In this document: piece by piece, positions 1 to 8,583 of the stretch
How the letters are laid out: every line of letters starts with the position of its first letter
How positions within the stretch are numbered: the first letter of the stretch is position 1
NCBI RefSeq assembly: GCF_024746815.1
Contig: NZ_CP080525.1
Span: forward strand, 806,001 to 870,000
DNA length: 64,000 nucleotides
From: Mesorhizobium sp. AR07
GTDB lineage: Bacteria; Pseudomonadota; Alphaproteobacteria; Rhizobiales; Rhizobiaceae
Direction of reading: 5' to 3'
Made by a program: the position numbers and the translations under genes
The notes under the pieces: model-generated
What the model was told of the DNA's origin: nothing
The model's input: only the letters and a program-made list of their open reading frames with translations
Databases searched by the model: none

Positions 1-569
1 CCCCTGGGCGCGGCGGATGCATGGGCGGCCAAGGTCAGCGCCGCGAACATCACCGAGGCGGCGAGCCAGACACTGAGGTAACCGGCGACCAGCACCAGCG
101 GAAGGACCACCGGCTCGCCTTTGATCCGAGCCGTATCGGCGATTTCGCAATAGGTGCGGATCATCGGCGCGGCGGAAGGCAGCATCGTCGCGATCGCCAT
201 CAAGAACCACATCAAGACGAGCGCACCAGCCAGCAGGCCGACACTTGCGTCCAACGGTGCCGGCGAGAGGCAGAGCGTGAAGAACCGTTCCAGGAAATCC
301 GGCAGCGGCAATTGCGGCAGGTTACGCAGCATCGTGTCGCCGGGGGCGCCGAGGCCTGCACCCCGCCCTTCGGCGCCGCGGATTGCTATCGCCGCAAGGG
401 ACAGCCACGCGAGCAGGATACAGGCGCCGATGACGATGTTCACGGTTACACGGGGACTGCGCGCGATGTTCGCCATGGCGCGGCCGGCGCGGTCGAGATG
501 GCTGAAATCGTCTTGCTGCCCGGTCATGACATCCGAATGGGCCGAATCTCCGCGTTGATCAAGCGGCAT
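1..569 (-). CDS. DUF2182 integral membrane protein (3' end outside window)
   Basis: The reverse-strand frame stays open from about 569 to the window edge. It translates to a hydrophobic protein with a predicted membrane helix near residue 35 (VNIVIGACILLAWLSLAA) and the motif MLPSAAPMIRTY, followed by a second hydrophobic stretch. That motif followed by membrane helices is typical of DUF2182, predicted metal-binding membrane proteins of unknown function. The start is uncertain: ATGs lie at 569 (MPLDQRGDS), 527 (MTGQQDD) and 476, none with a strong Shine-Dalgarno. The gene is divergent from the UbiH-like gene. Confidence 0.7.
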   Translation of the reverse strand, partial: MPLDQRGDSAHSDVMTGQQDDFSHLDRAGRAMANIARSPRVTVNIVIGACILLAWLSLAAIAIRGAEGRGAGLGAPGDTMLRNLPQLPLPDFLERFFTLCLSPAPLDASVGLLAGALVLMWFLMAIATMLPSAAPMIRTYCEIADTARIKGEPVVLPLVLVAGYLSVWLAASVMFAALTLAAHASAAPR

Positions 570-639
570 GAATTGACCTATATGCTCATCGACTGGCAGG
601 TCGAATGGCCTGCCTCGCATTGCAAGCCGGAAGCCGATC

Positions 640-1848
640 TTGGAGCATCAGCAAACTGCGCGGATATTGATCGCTGGCACGGGGCCGGCGGGGCTGATCG
701 CGGCGCTTGGTTTTGCCGATGCCGGTTTCCCGGTGACGCTCGCCGGGCCTGAGGCCACTGCCCCCGACGGCCGCACGACAGCCCTGATGAACCCCGCCTT
801 GAAGGTGCTTGCGCGGCTGGGCGTGCTCGATGCCGTCAAGCCCAAGGCGGCGCCTCTGAAGGTGATGCGCATCGTCGATGCGACCAGGCGACTGCTCCGC
901 AGCCCCGTCGTCACCTTCCGCGCCAGCGAGATCGACGAGGATCAGTTCGGGCTGAACCTGCCCAACAGCGTCCTCAATCCGGCACTCGCCAGCACAGTTG
1001 CCGCGCATGCTGGCATCGAATGGCGACGGTCGATGGTGGCGAGCTGGCATCTCGATGCCGGGCACGCCCGTGCCGTCCTGAGCGACGGCAGCACGGTGGA
1101 CGCATCGCTGGCCGTGGCCGCCGACGGACGCCTGTCGCCGGCTCGCCAGGCGGCCGGCATCTCGACCTCGGCCCGCTCCTACCCGCAGGCAGCGTTTGTC
1201 CTCAATTTCGGTCACAGTGGCGACCACGCTTTTACATCGACCGAGTTCCACACCGAGACGGGTCCGTTCACGCAGGTTCCGCTGCCCGGCAATCGCTCGA
1301 GCCTTGTCTGGGTGGTGAAACCCGAGACCGCTACGGAACTCGCCGCATTGGACGATGCAACGCTTTCGCTGCGGGTCGAACAGCAGATGCAGTCGATGCT
1401 GGGCCGGGTGACGGTCGAGCCGGGCCGGCAGATCTATCCGCTTTCGACGGTGACGCCGTTGTGTTTCGCTCGGGAGCGTGTGGCGCTGGTCGGCGAAGCC
1501 GCCCATGTGTTTCCGCCAATTGGCGCCCAAGGCCTCAACCTCGGCATCAGGGACATCGACGATCTCATTGGGATTGCTGGTGAAAATCGCACAGACCCTG
1601 GCTCAGCCAAGGCGCTTGCAGCCTACGACTTCAAACGCCGCCCCGATATTCTGGCGCGCAGCAGCGCGGTCAATCTGCTCAACATGTCGCTGCTCTCCGA
1701 CATGCTGCCGGCCCAGATGGCCCGCGTTGCCGGGCTCGGCGTGCTCGGCGGCTTCGCGCCGCTTCGCGCTTTTTTCATGCGCGAGGGGCTTCGCCCCGGC
1801 AGCGGCTTCGCGGCGCTGGCCGGCGGCCTGCGAAGGCAAGTGCGCTGA
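640..1848 (+). CDS. UbiH/UbiF-like FAD-dependent monooxygenase
   Basis: This is a 402-residue flavoprotein hydroxylase of the ubiquinone-biosynthesis type. The N-terminus has the dinucleotide-binding motif GTGPAG (about residues 13-18). The second FAD motif GEAAHVFPPIGAQGLNLG lies in the C-terminal third, as in UbiH, UbiF, UbiL and VisC proteins that hydroxylate the polyprenyl-phenol ring. The length is normal for the family. The chosen start is TTG with GGAAG about 7 bases upstream; no in-frame ATG fits better. The family call is firm. Which ring position it hydroxylates cannot be read from sequence. Confidence 0.85.
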   Translation: MEHQQTARILIAGTGPAGLIAALGFADAGFPVTLAGPEATAPDGRTTALMNPALKVLARLGVLDAVKPKAAPLKVMRIVDATRRLLRSPVVTFRASEIDEDQFGLNLPNSVLNPALASTVAAHAGIEWRRSMVASWHLDAGHARAVLSDGSTVDASLAVAADGRLSPARQAAGISTSARSYPQAAFVLNFGHSGDHAFTSTEFHTETGPFTQVPLPGNRSSLVWVVKPETATELAALDDATLSLRVEQQMQSMLGRVTVEPGRQIYPLSTVTPLCFARERVALVGEAAHVFPPIGAQGLNLGIRDIDDLIGIAGENRTDPGSAKALAAYDFKRRPDILARSSAVNLLNMSLLSDMLPAQMARVAGLGVLGGFAPLRAFFMREGLRPGSGFAALAGGLRRQVR

Positions 1849-2017
1849 CAGCGATCTCCCGGACGTTTCCGATAATCCGCGTCGTCGACGATCGTCGGCA
1901 TCCACCGCATGCGACAAAACTTTTGCGCCGCATCCTGCGTAGCTTCAAGGCGCGCCCAAACGCTTCGGGATTGAATTGGCGCACGGTCTGCGCCAAATAA
2001 GTCTAAGGAATTCAGTG

Positions 2018-2350
2018 GTGAGTACGATGAAAACGGCCAAATTCGCAATCGGACAGGTGGTGCGCCACCGGCTGTTTCCATTCAGGGGCATCATTTTCGA
2101 CGTCGACCCGCAATTCGCCAACACCGACGAATGGTACGAAGCCATCCCCGCCGACGTGCGGCCACGCAAGGATCAGCCTTTCTATCATCTGCTCGCCGAG
2201 AATTCGGAGACCGAATACATCGCCTATGTGTCCGAGCAGAATTTGCTGGAGGATCAATCAGGTGAGCCGGTCCGGCATCCGCAGATCAAGGAGATGTTCG
2301 ACAAGAAGCCCGATGGGCGCTACGAACCGAAACGGCATTCCAGGCATTAA
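2018..2350 (+). CDS. hspQ: Heat shock protein HspQ
   Basis: The protein (about 110 residues) carries the HspQ/YccV-like hemimethylated-DNA-binding fold: KFAIGQVVRHRLFPFRGIIFD near the start, then DEWYEAIP, QPFYHLLAE and YVSEQNLL. In Escherichia coli HspQ binds hemimethylated oriC DNA, represses dnaA and acts as a Lon specificity factor. The Shine-Dalgarno AAGGAA at 2005-2010 fits GTG 2018 (7-base gap) better than ATG 2027, which is also in frame. The gene ends in a terminator shared with the convergent ialB-like gene. Confidence 0.88.
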   Translation: MSTMKTAKFAIGQVVRHRLFPFRGIIFDVDPQFANTDEWYEAIPADVRPRKDQPFYHLLAENSETEYIAYVSEQNLLEDQSGEPVRHPQIKEMFDKKPDGRYEPKRHSRH

Positions 2351-2370
2351 TCGACCAAATGACAGGTGCA

Positions 2371-2399
2371 AAAAAAGCGGGGCATGACCCCGCTTTTTT
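2371..2399. terminator. Bidirectional rho-independent terminator
   Basis: Six A residues, a GCGGGG / CCCCGC stem with a 5-base loop, then six T residues. The symmetric A and T tracts let it work on both strands. It lies between the convergent hspQ and ialB-like genes. Confidence 0.9.
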
Positions 2400-2423
2400 A
2401 TGAGCCCGACAAAAATCGGCTGA

Positions 2424-3053
2424 TCAGTTGGCGGTCTTCGCCTTGTCCTGCTCGTCCTTGAGCTTCTTGGCGAAATCCTGGTTGTTCTTGGCGACGAAGT
2501 CCTGGAGCTTCTTCTGCCGGTCCTCGATGTCCGACTGCTGCAGCGCCGGGCCGTCATAGGCGCCGCTGAAGCCCTGCAGGGCGACCTTGATCGGATTGGG
2601 CTGGTTCTGGAAATTGACCGAGGTCAGCGTAATCGCCTGGCCCTTCTTGAAAGCTGCCACGAGCTGATCGGTGAGCGGCACTTCCGCCACGCAACGATCC
2701 GGAAAGCAGATCACATAGTCGAGCTTCACCGCCTTGCCGGTGTCGATCTGCAGGCCGATGCCGGGAGGCACCAGACGACCGGTCGGGACCGTGACCTGGA
2801 ACACCTTGCGGTTCACCTTGCCCTTCAGCTCGATCAGGCTGACACCGGTGACCAGCTGGCCGTTGCCGGCGGTGGTGATGTTCTGGACGTTGCAGATGTC
2901 GACGTCTTCCTGCTTGGTGCAAGCCTTGAACCAGCCTTGCGGAATCTGCTGTTGCTGCTGTGCGGAAGCAGCGGGAAGCCCTGCGCCCAGAAAGCCGATC
3001 ACGCCAGCGGCCATGACCGACAGGCGGTACGCGTTGCTGTTCAGGCTCGTCAT
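2424..3053 (-). CDS. IalB-family invasion-associated locus B protein
   Basis: A 209-residue secreted protein. The signal peptide runs from a basic start through a hydrophobic core to AASA/Q near residue 31. The body matches the IalB family: WFKACTKQ near the start, two pairs of cysteines (including the conserved CFPDRC segment), and a predicted beta-rich domain. IalB supports erythrocyte invasion in Bartonella; free-living rhizobia carry several paralogues of unknown role, probably periplasmic or envelope proteins. The C-terminal tail after about residue 170 is a charged, Lys/Asp/Gln-rich probable coiled coil. GAGGAAG precedes the ATG. Confidence 0.88.
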   Translation of the reverse strand: MTSLNSNAYRLSVMAAGVIGFLGAGLPAASAQQQQQIPQGWFKACTKQEDVDICNVQNITTAGNGQLVTGVSLIELKGKVNRKVFQVTVPTGRLVPPGIGLQIDTGKAVKLDYVICFPDRCVAEVPLTDQLVAAFKKGQAITLTSVNFQNQPNPIKVALQGFSGAYDGPALQQSDIEDRQKKLQDFVAKNNQDFAKKLKDEQDKAKTAN

Positions 3054-3285
3054 GTGGTTTACTTCCTCTCAAATGATCCCGGGACCGGCTTCTTCGCGCC
3101 GTGTGGTCCAGCTACCTGTTGCCGAAATGAGGCAACAGAATGACTTCGGACGGCGTGTTACACTGCAAGCGATGTCGAATCCAGCCCGATACTCGCAATT
3201 GTTGAGCGCGCGGTTGGCCGGCGCCTAGCCGCCTCATGCTAGGGTGCGCACCGAATCATCAAGCCGACCCAGTAAGGAGACGGTC

Positions 3286-5106
3286 ATGGGCCGCGTTCTT
3301 GTTTGGCTGATCGCCGCGATATCGTTTCTCGCCCTTTCGCATCAGCCGGCCGCATCGGAGCCGAAGCACGCCATCGCCATGCAGGGCGAGCCGGCGCTGC
3401 CGCCCGACTACACGCATTTCAACTACGTCAATCCGGATGCGCCGAAGGGTGGCTCGATCACCTATTGCGTGGTCGGCAGTTTCGACAATCTCAACCCTTT
3501 CATCCTCAAGAGCCTGCGCACGACGGCGCGCGGCATGATGGATCAGAACTACGGCAATCTCGTCTTTGAGCCGCTGATGCAGCGCAATTACGATGAGCCC
3601 TTCAGTCTGTATGGCCTCCTTGCCGATACGGCCGACATGGACCCCGAGCGCCAAAGCATCGAGTTTCATCTCAACCCAAATGCCAAATGGTCGGACGGCC
3701 AGCCGGTGACGCCGGAGGATGTGCTGTTCACCTACGATGTCTATACCGACAAGGGTCGCCCGCCCTACAGCGCGCGGATGAGCCTGATAGCCAAGCTTGA
3801 AAAGACCGGCGACCACAGCGTGCGCTTTACCTTCAACGACAAGGCCAATCGTGAGACGCCGCTGATCATAGCGCTGACGCCGATCCTGCCGAAACATGCC
3901 TTCAACAAGGAAACCTTCGACAAGACGACGCTGAAGCCGCTGATCGGCAGTGGCCCTTACACCGTTGCGCAGGTACAGCCTGGCCAACGCATCGTTTTCA
4001 AACGCAACCCGGACTATTGGGGCAAGGACATCCCGGCCAAGCGTGGTTTCGACAATTACGACCAGATCACCATCGAATATTTCCTCAACGCCAACGCCAA
4101 GCTCGAAGCCTTCAAGAAGGGCCTCTGCGCCATCGACGATGACAGCGATCCGGTGAAGCGCGAGCGCGATCTCGATTTCCCGGCCTTCCACAAGGGCGAC
4201 GTGGTCGCCGAAACCTTCGACACCGGCATTCCACCTGTTGTGACCGGTTTCCTGTTCAACATGCGGCTGCAGAAATTCGCCAGCCCGGTGGTGCGGCGTG
4301 CACTCGGCATGCTCTACGACTTCGAATGGGCCAACAAGAACCTGTTCGGCGGCAAATACGCGCGCGCGATGAGTTACTGGCAGAATTCCGAGCTTTCGGC
4401 GCTCGGCCACCCGGCCGACGACAGGGAAAAAGCACTTCTGGCGCCCTACCCCGGCCGCGTACCGGCCGATGTCATGGATGGCACGTACCGGCCACCGATC
4501 ACCGATGGTTCAGGGCAGGATCGCAAAGTGCTGAAAGCGGCCTTCGATCTTTTGAAAGGCATCGGCTATCACGTGCAGAACGGGACAATGCTCGATCCAG
4601 ACGGCAAACCCTTCGGCTTCGAAATTCTGGTTGCTTCGCAGGACGAGGAGCGCCTCGCGGGCATCTACCAGCGTACGCTGGAGAAGATCGGCATCGACGT
4701 CACCATTCGCAGCCTTGACGGCGATCAGATCCAGTCGCGCAAACAGCGCTTCGATTTCGAGGCGCTGATCGGATCGAGTGGCTTCAGCAATTCATTGTCG
4801 CCGGGAATAGAACAACTCGGACGCTGGGGATCCGAAGCGGCCAGGGCCGAAGGTTCGTTCAACCTCGCCGGGGTAGCCGATCCAGCGGTTGATGCGGCGA
4901 TCGACGCCATGCTGCGTGCTCGTTCGAAGGAGGACTATGTCGCTGCCGTCAGGGTCCTCGACCGGCTGCTGATCTCCGGCAACTACATGGTGCCGACGCA
5001 ATACAACACGCAGCAATGGATCGCCTACTGGAACTATCTGGCACATCCGCAAAAGACGCCCATATTTGGGTATCAACTGCCGACCTGGTGGCGCAAGCCG
5101 AACTGA
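3286..5106 (+). CDS. ABC transporter substrate-binding protein, family 5 (oligopeptide type)
   Basis: A 606-residue periplasmic binding protein (SBP_bac_5). It has an N-terminal signal peptide (VLVWLIAAISFLALSHQPAASE), then GSFDNLNPF, the conserved WSDGQPVTPEDVLFTYD segment and a long C-terminal lobe. It most resembles YejA/microcin C-type binding proteins. Start ATG 3286 follows AAGGAG with ideal spacing; an upstream in-frame ATG at 3244 has no Shine-Dalgarno. No permease or ATPase genes lie beside it, so it is either an orphan or works with a transporter encoded elsewhere. Confidence 0.87.
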   Translation: MGRVLVWLIAAISFLALSHQPAASEPKHAIAMQGEPALPPDYTHFNYVNPDAPKGGSITYCVVGSFDNLNPFILKSLRTTARGMMDQNYGNLVFEPLMQRNYDEPFSLYGLLADTADMDPERQSIEFHLNPNAKWSDGQPVTPEDVLFTYDVYTDKGRPPYSARMSLIAKLEKTGDHSVRFTFNDKANRETPLIIALTPILPKHAFNKETFDKTTLKPLIGSGPYTVAQVQPGQRIVFKRNPDYWGKDIPAKRGFDNYDQITIEYFLNANAKLEAFKKGLCAIDDDSDPVKRERDLDFPAFHKGDVVAETFDTGIPPVVTGFLFNMRLQKFASPVVRRALGMLYDFEWANKNLFGGKYARAMSYWQNSELSALGHPADDREKALLAPYPGRVPADVMDGTYRPPITDGSGQDRKVLKAAFDLLKGIGYHVQNGTMLDPDGKPFGFEILVASQDEERLAGIYQRTLEKIGIDVTIRSLDGDQIQSRKQRFDFEALIGSSGFSNSLSPGIEQLGRWGSEAARAEGSFNLAGVADPAVDAAIDAMLRARSKEDYVAAVRVLDRLLISGNYMVPTQYNTQQWIAYWNYLAHPQKTPIFGYQLPTWWRKPN

Positions 5107-5123
5107 AGATTCAGGAGATAGAG

Positions 5124-5804
5124 ATGAGCGAGCTGAACGCCATCACCGTCGATGTGGTGTCCGACGTCGTCTGCCCATGGTGCTTCATCGGTCAGAAGCG
5201 GCTCGACAAGGCGATATCAGCGGTTGGCGATACCAAGGTGCATGTCCGCTGGCGGCCGTTCCAGCTCGATCCGACCATTCCGCCGCAGGGCAAGGACCGC
5301 CACGACTACATGCTGGCCAAGTTCGGTAGCGACGAACGCATCCGCGAGATTCATGCCCGCATCGAACCGCTGGGCGAAGCCGAAGGCATTGCCTTCGCTT
5401 TCGACGCCATCAAGGTCGCCCCCAACACTTTGGATGCGCACCGCCTGATCCGCTGGGCTGGTGCTGCCGGCGAAGCCGTGCAGAACCGGCTGGTGCGCCG
5501 CCTGTTTCAGATGAATTTCGAGGAAGGTGTCAATATCAGCGATCACACCGTGCTGGTCGAAGCCGCGCGCGAGGCCGGCATGGATGCATCCGTGGTCGAA
5601 ACACTTTTGCCGACCGATGCCGATGTCGAGGCGGTTCGCACCGAGATCGCCACCGCCTCGCGCATGGGCATATCAGGCGTGCCCTGCTTCCTGCTCGAGG
5701 GCAAATATGCGGTCATGGGCGCGCAGGATGCCGATACCCTGGCCGACGCCATCCGTCAGGTGGCGGCAGCCAAGGCGCGCGGCGAATTGGAAAAGGTCGG
5801 CTGA
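5124..5804 (+). CDS. DsbA-family (FrnE-like) oxidoreductase
   Basis: A 226-residue cytoplasmic thioredoxin-fold protein with no signal peptide. The redox motif CPWC sits at residues 17-20 just after a beta strand, followed by FIGQKRL, as in FrnE/2-hydroxychromene-2-carboxylate isomerase-like DsbA proteins. The cis-proline region GISGVPCFL is near the C-terminus. FrnE-like proteins take part in disulfide exchange and oxidative-stress resistance. The gene starts 17 bases after the solute-binding gene, with AGGAGA before the ATG, so the two are probably co-transcribed. Confidence 0.85.
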   Translation: MSELNAITVDVVSDVVCPWCFIGQKRLDKAISAVGDTKVHVRWRPFQLDPTIPPQGKDRHDYMLAKFGSDERIREIHARIEPLGEAEGIAFAFDAIKVAPNTLDAHRLIRWAGAAGEAVQNRLVRRLFQMNFEEGVNISDHTVLVEAAREAGMDASVVETLLPTDADVEAVRTEIATASRMGISGVPCFLLEGKYAVMGAQDADTLADAIRQVAAAKARGELEKVG

Positions 5805-6315
5805 GGCCGGCCGTCGTTCCTTATACGAAAAGAGCTGGAGATGGTGGGCAAGCCCGTGTTGACCCTATCGGGGACAACAGGGCTCGCCGACGACAACGTT
5901 TAACTCGATGCTCGTGCTGAAAACGCCCGGCGGCGATGTCGGCACCTCGATTCCGGCGCCTGTTCGGGCGTGTCGGGTTCCAGATGGCGGCAAGCCTAGC
6001 GAGTCACGAACAGCACATTTTCAGGCGTTCAGGTCAGCCCTCGATAGGAAAATCGACCGCCCCTGACGATTTTCGAGTTCACAAAGCCGTGTGAAAGGCT
6101 TCCCCGGGGGAAGCTGCGCCGTCGGCGCGTTCGCGCCGAGCAACAGCTTGAAATCAATGGTGATATTCTGATTTTTCCGATCGTTTTGACGGCGTTTCAG
6201 CCCTGCAATCTGTTGCCTCATGGCAACGGCCGCGGAGGCAATCCGGTCGGCCTGGTTTTTAAATTAATAGAAAATGATCAATTGGTGTTACCATCCGTAA
6301 CAAAAGAAAAAAGGT
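5805..6315. other. Intergenic region with hairpins, no confident gene
   Basis: 511 bases. A perfect 8-bp stem with one-base loop lies at 6098-6114 (GCTTCCCC / GGGGAAGC), followed by a second GGCGCG-type inverted repeat near 6120-6140. An AT-rich stretch (6255-6310) before the ABC gene is a likely promoter area. A reverse frame of 66 residues (6021-6221) has no recognisable domain and is not called. Confidence 0.5.
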
Positions 6316-8313
6316 TTGGGCGGGATCGTGATTCGGGTCGGTAGACCATCGCAAGAGTCAGTACCGGAAAAAACACCTCGCGATGCCGCACGGCCATCGC
6401 TTCTGACGCCGGTATCGTCGATGCGCAGCTTCTGGGGGCTGATGCGGGCCTACTGGGTCTCGGACCGCTGGAAGGAAGCCTGGACACTGACGCTGGTGAT
6501 CGCGCTGCTCACGGCGCTGTCCAGCAAGGCTGGCGTCTGGTTCGCCGTGGCCTCCGGTGAGCTGGTCAACTCGATCGCCTTCTTCCACGACGCCGCCAAC
6601 ACCACGCCGCTTCGCACGCTGCTGGTCAATGCCGGCATACTCGTGCTGCTGGTTGTGCTCAAGGACGCCGGCTTTACCGGCATCCGCAATCTGGTCTCGG
6701 CGACATTGCACCGCAAATGGCGCGGCTGGCTGGACAGCCGCTTCAACGAAGCGTTGCTGGACACCAATCATACGCATTTCCACGCCCAGCATGCCTCGAC
6801 CGGCAGCGGCGCACCGGCGCCCGACAACATCGACCAGCGTGTCCAAGAATCCATCAAGGACATGACCGGTGGCGCCATCGGCCTCGCCATGGGCGTGCTG
6901 GGTGTCGCCACCTCGCTCTATTTCGTCGGCCAGAAGCTGCTCGAAACCTCGGTCGAGGTGAAGGGGCTGGAGTTCCTCGGCAGCTATGGCAGTGCCGTCC
7001 TCGCCTTCCTGGCGGTCGCCACCTATGTGCCGCTGAACACATGGATCGCGGTCAAGCTCGGCGGCCTGCTCGAGCGCCTCAACGTCAGGATGCAGCAAGC
7101 GGAAGGCAGCTACCGCGGTGAGCTGACGACGTTCCTGCGCCGCAGTTTCCATGTCGCGGCGTCGCAGGGCGAAGGCGTGCAGAGGACCATGCATGGCCGG
7201 CTCTATGTCGATATCGACGGCACCTGGACGCGCCTGAACATCGTCAACACCGTCTACATGTCGTTCGAACTGATCTACAATTTCATCGGCGCCCGCATTG
7301 TCGCCTATGGGCCGGGCCTGGTGCCGTTCATCCACAACGGCCTCGACCTCAAGGGCTACATAACCGGCTCCGAGCTGGTCAATTCTCTGATTGGCCAATG
7401 TTCGTGGTTCATCCACGTCATGCCGGCCATCGCCACGCTGCGTGCCAACAGCCAGCGCGTTACCGAGCTCGCCAACGCGATCGAGAATGTCCAGCACCCG
7501 CGGGAGTTCTACAGCCAGACCGGCCGTTCCGACTTCCGCTACGCCAGCCAGAACCCGGTTTTCGGCCTGACCATCCAGAAGCTCGAACTGGCGCATCAGG
7601 GCGAGGACGCGACGCCCTTCCTCAGCGCCGCCAATTTGCGCTTCCGGCGCGGCGAATGGACGTTCCTGAAAGGCGAATCCGGTTGCGGCAAGACCTCGCT
7701 GATCAAGGCGATCAACGGCCTGTGGCCCTATGGCCACGGCACAATCGTCTTCCCCGAGGGCGTGAAGAGCTTCTATGCCGCCCAGGAGGTCAAGCTGCAG
7801 CAAGTGTCGCTGAAACAGCTGGTCTGTCTGCCGGGCTCCGAGCACGACCATGGCGATGCGCAAGTCGCGGCGGCGCTGTACAAGGCCGGGCTTGGCGACT
7901 TCATCTCGCATCTTGCCGACGAAAGCCGCGAAGGCAAAAGCTGGGATCAGGTCCTGTCAGGTGGCCAGAAACAGAAGCTGGTGGTGGCTCGCATCGTGCT
8001 GCAGCAGCCGGGGCTGCTGTTCCTCGACGAGGCGACCGGGGCGCTCGACCCGGAGGGCAAGGTCGCCTTCCACCAGGCCATCAAGGACAACTGTCCCGAT
8101 GTTACGGTGATCAGCGTCATGCACGAGGCTGTTGCGCCGAGGTCGCTGACCGGCAGCGAGTTCTATCACAGCATCGTCGCGATCGCCGACGGCGTCGCCA
8201 CCAAGAAGCCCCTGGTTCCGACCCTGCCTGTCGAACTCACCACCATTCTGGCCCAGCCAAGGCCGGTCGAGGACAAATGGCTGCGCTTCTCACGCCGGCT
8301 GAAGCAGAAATAA
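6316..8313 (+). CDS. ABC transporter, fused permease-ATPase (SbmA/BacA- and ABCD-like)
   Basis: A 665-residue half-transporter. The first 390 residues form a transmembrane domain of the ABC_membrane_2/SbmA type (W-rich start FWGLMRAYW, then YRGELTTFLRRSF and an EGV segment). The C-terminal ATPase has Walker A GESGCGKTS near 453, signature LSGGQ near 547 and Walker B LLFLDEAT near 570. Family members such as E. coli YddA and Mycobacterium Rv1819c move peptides, cobalamin or long-chain fatty acyl compounds. TTG 6316 has AAGG very close to it; GTG 6328 and ATG 6421 are alternative starts. Confidence 0.85.
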   Translation: MGGIVIRVGRPSQESVPEKTPRDAARPSLLTPVSSMRSFWGLMRAYWVSDRWKEAWTLTLVIALLTALSSKAGVWFAVASGELVNSIAFFHDAANTTPLRTLLVNAGILVLLVVLKDAGFTGIRNLVSATLHRKWRGWLDSRFNEALLDTNHTHFHAQHASTGSGAPAPDNIDQRVQESIKDMTGGAIGLAMGVLGVATSLYFVGQKLLETSVEVKGLEFLGSYGSAVLAFLAVATYVPLNTWIAVKLGGLLERLNVRMQQAEGSYRGELTTFLRRSFHVAASQGEGVQRTMHGRLYVDIDGTWTRLNIVNTVYMSFELIYNFIGARIVAYGPGLVPFIHNGLDLKGYITGSELVNSLIGQCSWFIHVMPAIATLRANSQRVTELANAIENVQHPREFYSQTGRSDFRYASQNPVFGLTIQKLELAHQGEDATPFLSAANLRFRRGEWTFLKGESGCGKTSLIKAINGLWPYGHGTIVFPEGVKSFYAAQEVKLQQVSLKQLVCLPGSEHDHGDAQVAAALYKAGLGDFISHLADESREGKSWDQVLSGGQKQKLVVARIVLQQPGLLFLDEATGALDPEGKVAFHQAIKDNCPDVTVISVMHEAVAPRSLTGSEFYHSIVAIADGVATKKPLVPTLPVELTTILAQPRPVEDKWLRFSRRLKQK

Positions 8314-8583
8314 CGATGCTTTCACCGTGACTTGCCGGATCGCGCGGCAGCCGGCGATCACAGTCTCGCGATTGAAGCCATTCGGCACCGTTTTCCGTCT
8401 TGCCGCGATTGACTCGGCAAGGCGCGCTCCTATGTTGCGCCGGCTTGCAGATAGTCAAACGCGCACCCGCAAGTGGAAAGGTCACCGCGCCATGCCTGGC
8501 GACAGTATTAGTCGAACGCAACCGCCGTCCGCCTAGACGTGACCTCGATGGTTCATGTCCTGCCGGACGGCAAGGAGTGAGCC

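Noticed and set aside
6021..6221. Reverse 66-codon frame before the ABC transporter
   Set aside because: No domain or ribosome-binding site; it overlaps hairpins.
8314..8583. M-box or other Mg2+ riboswitch before mgtE
   Set aside because: Conserved M-box segments could not be seen; only a small inverted repeat is present.
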